NCBI GenBank assembly: GCA_018713795.1 | Contig: DVOE01000085.1 | Location: 1 to 48,442 of the forward strand | DNA length: 48,442 nucleotides | Reading direction: 5' to 3' | Source: Candidatus Limadaptatus stercoripullorum | GTDB taxonomy: Bacteria > Bacillota > Clostridia > Christensenellales > CAG-917 | Shown: positions 42,901 to 48,442 of the stretch, in pieces | How the letters are laid out: every line of letters starts with the position of its first letter | Numbering within the stretch: the stretch's first letter is position 1 | The notes under the pieces: generated by a model | Seen by the model: the letters and a program-made list of their open reading frames with translations, nothing else | What the model was told of the DNA's origin: nothing | Database searches by the model: none | Made by a program: the position numbers and the translations under genes

Positions 42901-43210
42901 GCCCGGATGTCTACGCCCCCAATGGTTTTGTTTTTCGAACGACAACTCCATGCGATCCTTTCCGCCCGCGCGCCGGTTTCCATGTTAAACAAACAAGAAC
43001 CCCTCGCTGCTTTATGTCTTCAGCCGCGTCACGAGTAAATTCTCGCCCACACCCCTTGCCCGGATGCCTATTTCACCTCTCGGTTTTGAACGACTACCTC
43101 GCGCGAACTTTTCCGCCCGCGCGCCGGTTTCCCTATTAAACAAATAACAGCTCTCGCCGCTCTATGTCTTCAACCGCGCCGCGATCAACCTCTCTCACCC
43201 CCCCCTGCGC
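42901..43210. repeat. Diverged tandem duplication of about 150 bp
   Basis: Unit 1 (42,901-43,057) and unit 2 (43,058-about 43,210) share gcccggatg at their starts, a block beginning tccgcccgcgcgccgg (42,961 and 43,112) and tatgtcttca (about 43,013 and 43,163). The offset is 150-157 bases. The flanking sequence is strongly pyrimidine-rich. Confidence 0.7.
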
Positions 43211-43587
43211 CCCGCGTATCGCCAAGGCACAGCAGCACATAAAAACCACCTCTCATCCTCGTCTTGCGTTCGAATCGGATGTCGTCGTCCTGCGCATGTT
43301 TTTATGCCGGGCGGTCGCGCTCCGGCTGCTGCCCCATTCCTTCTCCCGCCCGCGCGTTTTTTGCTTGTCTTCCGGGGTTGCGCGTCGGTTTGTTGTGGGG
43401 CGAGTGTTGCCCCGGCTTGTCGCGGTTTGCGTCACCGCTGCCGCGCGAGGACAAAGGTCGGAGATCGGTCGTGAGAGGGGAAAGCAGGCAAAAATCGGAT
43501 TTTTCGCTCTAAATCGCGCCAAAACGCGATGAGGATAGGGCAGAAACATAACGAAATCAAGCATGTCGAAAACATAGAGAAAGCCGA

Positions 43588-43603
43588 TGTTTCATGTGAA
43601 ACA
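43588..43603 (+). promoter_or_regulatory. parS-like site 1
   Basis: TGTTTCATGTGAAACA differs from the Bacillus parS consensus TGTTTCACGTGAAACA at one position. parS sites load ParB (Spo0J) near the replication origin. Confidence 0.7.
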
Positions 43604-43929
43604 ATGCAAAATTCGCCGAAATCGAAGCGGCGTAAAAGGACGGTGGGCGTTGGTTCGCGCTCAAGAAAGGCGAGGCTCTCGGGCGGCCGTAAAGGCGTGT
43701 GTTGCGGCAAGAAGGAGCGTTGGGTGTGCGCCCGGAGCGGCTCTGTGTCCCGGCAATGGGTGACGAGCAAGGAAAACATCAGAAGGAAGGCTCTCCGGCG
43801 GAAGAATAAGGGCGATTTTGAGAGGCGTGCAGGAAAAAACCGGGAGAGAAGAGCGGCGAGAAGACGGCACAAACATGCGCAAGATCGCCTTGTTGTAGGG
43901 GCGCGGCGCGGTCGGTTTTCATACGACTG

Positions 43930-43938
43930 GGTGGATAA
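43930..43938 (-). other. DnaA-box-like 9-mer
   Basis: The plus strand GGTGGATAA (TTATCCACC on the minus strand) matches the DnaA box TTATCCACA at 8 of 9 positions. Another 8-of-9 match, TGTGGATAC, is at 44,570-44,578. Isolated 8-of-9 matches occur by chance, so this is weak. Confidence 0.3.
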
Positions 43939-43985
43939 CGGCGAAGGTGGAGAAAAACCGGCAGAAAAATTAACGATAGAGAATA

Positions 43986-44001
43986 AGTTTCATGTGAAAC
44001 A
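43986..44001 (+). promoter_or_regulatory. parS-like site 2
   Basis: AGTTTCATGTGAAACA has two mismatches to the parS consensus. It shares the 14-base core GTTTCATGTGAAAC with site 1. Confidence 0.65.
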
Positions 44002-44016
44002 TTTTTTCGCGGCGCG

Positions 44017-44032
44017 CGTTTCACATGAAACC
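44017..44032 (-). promoter_or_regulatory. parS-like site 3 (inverted)
   Basis: The plus strand reads CGTTTCACATGAAACC, the inverted form of the same GTTTCATGTGAAAC core. It lies 15 bases from site 2, so the two face each other. Confidence 0.65.
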
Positions 44033-44130
44033 TAATAACGCTCCGAAAAGCCGAAAAACACACTGTTTAGTGGGTTTTTTCGCTGCGAAAACAGGGCAAA
44101 ATCGGGTGTCGGCGGGAAATTTCGGGTTTG

Positions 44131-44222
44131 CTCCTAAAAATTTTTATGGAAAAATCCGCTGTCTTTCTCCCAAATTTTTCGGCGCCCGATGTTACACAAA
44201 TTTTCTTAGAAAAAATGCTGTG
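44131..44222. other. A/T-rich iterated cluster
   Basis: AAATTTTT or AAATTTTC recurs at 44,138, 44,172 and 44,198 within a stretch far richer in A and T than the genome around it. Longer similarity joins 44,135-44,166 and 44,196-44,228. It could be a DNA-unwinding element next to the parS-like sites. Confidence 0.45.
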
Positions 44223-45330
44223 TTTCACGGGCGGGCAGCATTTGTGATCCCGGGCTTGCGCGGACGGCGAAGATCCGGCGTGAAATGCCTAAGTTTTGCC
44301 GGGTTTATGGCGTAAAACACGCCGTTTTCTTGCATAATGCGGGCAAAAGACTGCGCGTGCAGCTTGCCGGGGGCAAGGAATTGGCTGCTATGGCGGGCTG
44401 AACGAGTTTGTTTTATTGCTGCGCGGCGGAGTTTTGCATGGCGGCTTTTTGCCTTCGTTGACCGCATTTTTCCTTGTAAATGACAGAAGATCAGCTCAAA
44501 TTGTCTGATTTTTGTGGGCAAAGGAGCGATTTGTATTGCCACATTGCGGCGGGCCGCCGAGTAAATTTCTGTGGATACCGAGGCATTTTCGGCGTTTTGC
44601 TGTTTGATTGCGAGTTTTTTTGACGCGCCGGGCGGCGGATAATGCCTTATAAGGCGCTTTTTTCAGCTGTTGTCGAGGGGGGGGTGCATGGTCTCGTGCG
44701 GGATGCGGGGCCGAATATTGCGCCGCAGCGGCAGGCTTTTGATGGCAAAGCCGTCTCTTTTCCCGACTCTGCGCCGCGTATTTTCGAAATTTAGGCGGCT
44801 TTATCGTGAGCGGGGCAAGGCGGCTTTTATTCCGGGCCGGCATTGCGTAAGACAGGCGCTTTTTCCTCTTCGCCGTTCGTATTGGGCGATGTTTGCGCGG
44901 GTTTTGGCGGCGGACAAAGGAAGCACCGGGGATCTCGCACTTCTTGGGCGATGTTCGTGAGAGTTTTGGTTGCCGGTTAGAGGACAGCACAGGGGAGACG
45001 GTTTTTTGAATTTAATTTGAGAGAGTCTTTTGGCAGGATGATGAAGGGCGGCTTTATAAGCGCTGTATAGAACGATCACGATATATAGATAAAAGACGAT
45101 GTTTCGCGTTGCGTGGTGGTTGGCGCCGATATGTGAGATAAAGTTTTGTCAGCGTGCGGCAAGGCAAAGTTTGATGGGCTTTGTATTCGACGGATAGATC
45201 GTATAAAGGCGAAGGGGTGCAAGGCGGGCGGCTTGTATCGCATGGGAGCGGGCGCGAGCAAAGCTGAAAGCCGCTATATGCAGCGGCGGCGAGCGCGGGC
45301 GAGAGGCGCACAAGTCTCTAAGGAAAGAAC

Positions 45331-45356
45331 AAAGCCGCCTTTCGGGCGGCGTTTTT
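45331..45356 (+). terminator. Plus-strand terminator not preceded by a recognisable gene
   Basis: GCCGCC (45,334-45,339) pairs with GGCGGC (45,345-45,350) and is followed by GTTTTT. A second small hairpin (AACCCC/GGGGTT, about 45,368-45,387) follows. It implies plus-strand transcription across part of the gene-free region. Confidence 0.7.
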
Positions 45357-45460
45357 ACGAAAAACAAAACCCCAACAGATCGGGGTTTCGGATCGGCATC
45401 GGGTGGCCCGCATCCCCACTATCTTAAGGGCAGCGAAGCGGCAAGTTTCTGCTGCCGGCG

Positions 45461-45599
45461 CCGCTGATTTCCGCCTGAGCCGTGTCATTCGCCTTGCTAA
45501 TACGGGCGAGGTATCAGCTGCGGCGACTTCCTTGCTCAGCCAAAAATCGGCAGGCGCGGAATTGCATTGAGGCGGGGCGTATTATTCCGGTCCGGCATA
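45461..45599. mobile_element. Family B element, internally deleted and inverted copy
   Basis: Its right end, TCCGGCATA (45,591-45,599), is the inverted family B terminus. The stretch containing gacttccttgctcagcc and attcgccttgctaatac matches the middle and far part of the complete copy. About 130 bases are missing between them, and the left terminal repeat is not recognisable. It lies about 28 bases after the stop of the YitT-family gene. Confidence 0.75.
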
Positions 45600-45626
45600 A
45601 GACGGACGGTGCACGGGAAAAGCGCG

Positions 45627-46784
45627 CTATTTCTTCGTGCGGTCATCTTCGGCGGGCGGAGCGGGTGCGCTCGTTTCGGGCGATATCCCCGGAGCCGGCG
45701 AGGAGTCGGGTGCGCTCGTTTCGGGCGAGGCTCCTGCCGAGGGAGCGGGTCCCGGTGCGGCGCACGCCGCCGCGCCGTCCGAAAGGTCGGCGGCGGGGGA
45801 AGGGGCGTCCGCCGTCGTCTCGGGGGCAGCCGCGCCCGAAGCAGCCGCCTGTTCTTTTTGCGCGATCGCGCGGGAGATGCGGCGGCGTATGCGGCTCTCG
45901 TACTTCAAACTGCTCCCGAGAGAGTCGGTGACATCGTTGATGACGAGGAACGCGGAAGGATCGATCTCGGTGACGATGGTTTTGAGTTTCCCGACCTCGA
46001 AGCGGTTGACGACGCAGTAGAGCACAGTCTTCGGGGTGTGGGAGTAGTACCCTTCGGCGTCGAGGGTGGTGACGCCGCGCCCGAACTCCTTTGACAGCAT
46101 ATCCGCCACTTCATTGTGTCGTTCCGTTATGATAAACGCCGACTTTGCTTTGTCGAAGCCGTCGATGACGAAGTCCACGGCTTTCAGACCGACGGTGTAG
46201 GCGACGATGGAATAGAGGGGCGCGATCCAGTCGCGGGTGACGATACCCGCGATGATGTAGAGGATGACATTGTAGCTCATGACAAAGGAGCCAACGGTCA
46301 TGCCGATGCGCTTTGCGAACACCACGGCGAGCACTTCGACGCCGTCTATCGCGCCGCCGAACCTGATGGTGAGACCGCTGCCCACGCCCGAGATGACCCC
46401 GCCGAACAGCGCGGAGAGCAGCATATCCGCTCCCGCAATGGGCGATCCCGCCGAGAAGTCCAGCCCGAACACGGATTGGAAGAGGAAGGAAAAGAGCGAA
46501 TATATCCCCACCGCGTACAGCGAGTGCAGGATGAACACCACGCCCATGCGCTTCAAGCCGAACAGGAAGAAGGGGACATTCAAAATGAGCAGCCAAAGGC
46601 TCATGGAGAGGGGCGTGACATTGCCGAGCAAAATCGAAGTTCCCGAAAAACCGCCGTCGTAGAGGGTTGCGGGCGTGAGGAAAAGCGTCACGCCGACGGC
46701 GTTTATTATGCCGGCAAAGGTGAGGAAGATGAAGTCCGCCGGGCGGACGATCCTCACGAAATCAAGGAATTTTTGTTTGTTCAT
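45627..46784 (-). CDS. YitT-family membrane protein with DUF2179 domain and low-complexity tail
   Basis: It has 385 residues. Five to six membrane segments lie between about 12 and 205, with FAGIINAVGVTLFLTPATLYDGG and a GSGLTIRFGGAIDGVEVLAV segment typical of the YitT family. The DUF2179 cytoplasmic domain follows (about 215-295, with TTLDAEGYYSHTPKTVLYCV). The last 85 residues are an Ala/Pro/Ser-rich tail with two ISPETSAPxP-type repeats, not part of the family. The RBS is AAGGATG. Transport function is likely but the substrate is unknown. Confidence 0.88.
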   Translation of the reverse strand: MNKQKFLDFVRIVRPADFIFLTFAGIINAVGVTLFLTPATLYDGGFSGTSILLGNVTPLSMSLWLLILNVPFFLFGLKRMGVVFILHSLYAVGIYSLFSFLFQSVFGLDFSAGSPIAGADMLLSALFGGVISGVGSGLTIRFGGAIDGVEVLAVVFAKRIGMTVGSFVMSYNVILYIIAGIVTRDWIAPLYSIVAYTVGLKAVDFVIDGFDKAKSAFIITERHNEVADMLSKEFGRGVTTLDAEGYYSHTPKTVLYCVVNRFEVGKLKTIVTEIDPSAFLVINDVTDSLGSSLKYESRIRRRISRAIAQKEQAAASGAAAPETTADAPSPAADLSDGAAACAAPGPAPSAGASPETSAPDSSPAPGISPETSAPAPPAEDDRTKK

Positions 46785-47009
46785 GGCACGACATCCTTAT
46801 GTTAATTCATACACATGTACGGTAGCACAAAACGCGCTTCCGCGCAACCCGGGGCAGCGCGGCGGCGGGAAAATGAAGGTCGCGAACCGCCGCGAGAGGG
46901 AGAGGAGACGAGCGGCGGCGACGGCCGCTGTAGCGAGCAAAAACGCGCACATCGCGCGGAAGCGACGCGCCCGCGCGCCCGCCGCCGCGCACGCAAATGC
47001 AAAAAGCGG

Positions 47010-47038
47010 TTGTTTTAACGGGCGGAGTGTGTTAAAAT
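47010..47038 (+). promoter_or_regulatory. Promoter of nagB with extended -10
   Basis: TTGTTT (47,010-47,015), 17 bases, TAAAAT (47,033-47,038) preceded by TG at the extended -10 position. GGGAGGTG is the ribosome binding site. Confidence 0.65.
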
Positions 47039-47054
47039 TTTCGGGAGGTGAGCT

Positions 47055-48206
47055 ATGAGATTCGCAATAGTCAAAAGTGCCGCCGAACTCGGCGAGAGAG
47101 CGTTTTACGAGATCAAACGGGTGCTGGACGCCAAGCCCGACGCCGTCATAGGCTTCGCGACGGGCAGGACGCCGCTGCCGCTCTACGAGAAGATGGCGGA
47201 GGATCACAAGAAAAACGGCACGAGCTACAAGCGCGTCACCGCCATAAATCTTGACGAGTATGTGGGCATAGAGGCGAAGAACAAAAACAGCTTTGCCCGC
47301 TTCATGCGCGACAACCTCTTTTCCAAGATCGACATCGATCCCGCAAACACCAACATCCCCAACGGCATGGCGGAAGACCTCGAGGCGGAATGCGCGAGGT
47401 ACGCGGCGTTCGTCAAAGAACACCCCGCCGACATCCAGATCCTCGGGATAGGCGGCAACGGGCATATCGCATTCAACGAGCCTTACACCAAATACGACAC
47501 GGTGACGCACATCGCCACGCTGACTTCGCGCACCCGTTCGGACAACGCCGAAGGCTTCGGCAATCCCGCGCTGGTGCCCGGCTACGCGCTGACCATGGGC
47601 ATCGCGGAGATACTTTCCGCAAAGAAGATCCTCATGCTGGCGAGCGGCGAGGGCAAGGCGGAGGCGATCTATAACATGCTGCAGGGCAGAGACGACACTT
47701 CCTGTCCGGCGGCGGCGCTCAGAAAACATCCCGATGTCACCGTCGTGCTCGACGAGGCGGCGGCGAAATATCTCGAATTCGACAAGTGGGCGGCGATGAA
47801 CGCGGAGTCCGGTGCGGTCGAAGAGGACGCGGCGGAAGAAGAGGCGGAGGAAGTCCTTGCCGCTGAAGAAGAGCCCGCGGAAGCCGAAGAACAGCCCGCG
47901 GAGCAGGCGGCGCCCGAGAGCGAAGCCTCCGAAGAAGAGACGCCCGAGCAGACAGTCGAAGATGCTGCCGAAGAGGCTCCCGTCGAGGAGATCGAGGATG
48001 CTCCCGAGGAGAGGGAGTATCTCGAAGCGGAGATCATAGAAGATGACGACACCCCGGCAGGCGAGCCCGTTCCCGAAGAAAGGGAATACCTTGAGTCGGA
48101 GATAGTCGAGGACGACGAGGAAGAGCTCGTCGATCTCGGCGCGGGCGGCGCGACCGGCGAGAAAGAGCGCGGCAAAAAGAAGCGCGACAAGAAAAAGAGA
48201 AGATAA
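47055..48206 (+). CDS. nagB: Glucosamine-6-phosphate deaminase with long acidic C-terminal extension
   Basis: Converts glucosamine 6-phosphate to fructose 6-phosphate and ammonia. Residues 1 to about 245 are a complete NagB domain: GFATGRTPLPLYE (about 33-45), LDEYVG with the catalytic Asp (about 66-71) and GIGGNGHIAFNEP (about 131-143). Residues about 250-383 are an extension not found in NagB: a Glu/Ala-rich stretch, two copies of EREYLExEIxED (about 316 and 343) and a final basic run (KKKRDKKKRR). The extension ends at a normal stop, with no frameshift visible. It is monocistronic, with a terminator 11 bases after the stop. Confidence 0.93.
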   Translation: MRFAIVKSAAELGERAFYEIKRVLDAKPDAVIGFATGRTPLPLYEKMAEDHKKNGTSYKRVTAINLDEYVGIEAKNKNSFARFMRDNLFSKIDIDPANTNIPNGMAEDLEAECARYAAFVKEHPADIQILGIGGNGHIAFNEPYTKYDTVTHIATLTSRTRSDNAEGFGNPALVPGYALTMGIAEILSAKKILMLASGEGKAEAIYNMLQGRDDTSCPAAALRKHPDVTVVLDEAAAKYLEFDKWAAMNAESGAVEEDAAEEEAEEVLAAEEEPAEAEEQPAEQAAPESEASEEETPEQTVEDAAEEAPVEEIEDAPEEREYLEAEIIEDDDTPAGEPVPEEREYLESEIVEDDEEELVDLGAGGATGEKERGKKKRDKKKRR

Positions 48207-48216
48207 AATTCCTCCG

Positions 48217-48245
48217 GAGGCGGGCAGACGCCCGCCTCTTTTTTT
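48217..48245 (+). terminator. Terminator of nagB
   Basis: GAGGCGGGC (48,217-48,225) pairs with GCCCGCCTC (48,230-48,238), followed by seven T. The family B element begins in the T-run. Confidence 0.92.
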
Positions 48246-48442
48246 ATGCCAGACAGGAATAATACGAACCAGCCTCGGAGCAATTCTTTTCGGCGCTTTT
48301 GCACAGCCGCAACTTGCCAATATATATACTATTGCCTGCGTTCCGCCAGAGCAAAATCATCCGAAAATCTCTTGCTCTGAGGTGCGAGCAGTTCCGCGCC
48401 AACCGATTTTTGGCTGAGCAAGGAAGTCGGCGAAGCTAATAC
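48245..48442. mobile_element. Family B element, copy cut by the window end
   Basis: 198 bases matching 37,961-38,158 at about nine positions in ten. It begins TATGCCAGACAGGAATAA and stops at the window end within gaagctaatac. It starts inside the T-run of the nagB terminator. Confidence 0.88.

Larger units (their letters stand above)
41614..45626. other. Gene-free 4-kb region with a strand-composition switch
   Basis: No frame has both a credible start and protein-like composition. In nine hand-counted 60-base lines between 42,541 and 43,380 the plus strand has about 221 C and 112 G. In nine lines between 43,381 and 45,240 it has about 109 C and 207 G. The sign changes near 43.4 kb. The region holds a 150-bp duplication, three parS-like sites, an A/T-rich cluster, two DnaA-box-like 9-mers (43,930-43,938 and 44,570-44,578), a plus-strand terminator and a family B element. 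It may be a replication origin or centromere region. Confidence 0.7.

Noticed and set aside
42466..43139. Overlapping frames of 120-190 codons in the pyrimidine-rich stretch
   Set aside because: Pro/Ser/Arg-rich translations with no domain or ribosome binding site; they reflect skewed base composition.
43262..43285. tRNA T-loop-like GTTCGAATC
   Set aside because: The flanking bases do not pair into a T stem and no anticodon or acceptor stem is visible.
43529..44035. 168-codon frame across the parS-like sites
   Set aside because: Extremely Arg/Lys-rich, no ribosome binding site, and contains the three parS-like sites; its openness follows from purine-rich non-coding DNA.
1..48442. CRISPR array
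   Set aside because: No set of short direct repeats with unique spacers was seen; the tandem repeats found have diverged, contiguous units.

Overview
The window looks like one contig of a GC-rich, spore-forming member of the Bacillota (Clostridia), probably from an uncultured lineage. The evidence is a complete gerA-gerB-gerC germinant receptor operon, a YyaC-type (DUF1256) sporulation protein, a GreA/Amap-like/LysS cluster, an Fe-S type PurF, a class 1B dihydroorotate dehydrogenase with its PyrK partner, and YitT and GtrA family membrane proteins. I saw no rRNA, tRNA, CRISPR array, phage gene or transposase. Both window ends lie inside dispersed repeats (family A at the left, family B at the right), as expected when a draft assembly breaks at repeats.

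Layout. 0.6-5.4 kb: lysS, greA and an Amap-like gene as one operon, then a two-subunit transketolase operon, all on the minus strand. 5.5-7.6 kb: a small secreted protein and a BspA-type leucine-rich-repeat protein. 7.6-8.8 kb: a repeat mosaic. 8.8-18.5 kb: a full minus-strand pyrimidine operon, pyrC-carA-carB-pyrK-pyrD-pyrF-pyrE-pyrB, in which PyrB is fused to only the zinc domain of PyrI. 18.7-23.9 kb: three unrecognised membrane-protein genes. 24-28.8 kb: gdhA, purC-purF behind an attenuator-like leader, and a GtrA-like gene. 28.9-39.2 kb: mostly plus-strand genes (gerABC, an alpha/beta hydrolase, lepB, yyaC, an MTA/SAH nucleosidase) interrupted by a minus-strand FAD enzyme. 39.3-41.6 kb: a maa-type acetyltransferase and a zeta-toxin-like gene flanked by two paralogous small ORFs. 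41.6-45.6 kb: four kilobases without a credible gene. 45.6-48.2 kb: a YitT-family gene and a nagB with a long acidic tail.

The most interesting part is the gene-free 41.6-45.6 kb region. The plus strand changes abruptly from C-rich to G-rich near 43.4 kb. Three near-consensus parS sites (GTTTCATGTGAAAC core) follow within 0.6 kb, then an A/T-rich iterated stretch and two isolated DnaA-box-like 9-mers. This is the signature of a replication origin or centromere, but none of the usual neighbours (dnaA, dnaN, rpmH, parA/parB, rsmG) is present. Other leads are the zeta-like gene, with Arg in place of the Walker A Lys and paralogues on both sides; two families of inverted-repeat elements that sit at gene 3' ends and, in three cases, supply the stop codon; and four plus-strand genes whose -10 boxes lie only 5-7 bases before the start codon, suggesting leaderless mRNAs, two of them with sigma-G- or sigma-F-like promoters.

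Start codons were chosen from ribosome binding sites and family alignment from memory. All motif comparisons and base counts were done by eye; no database search was run.
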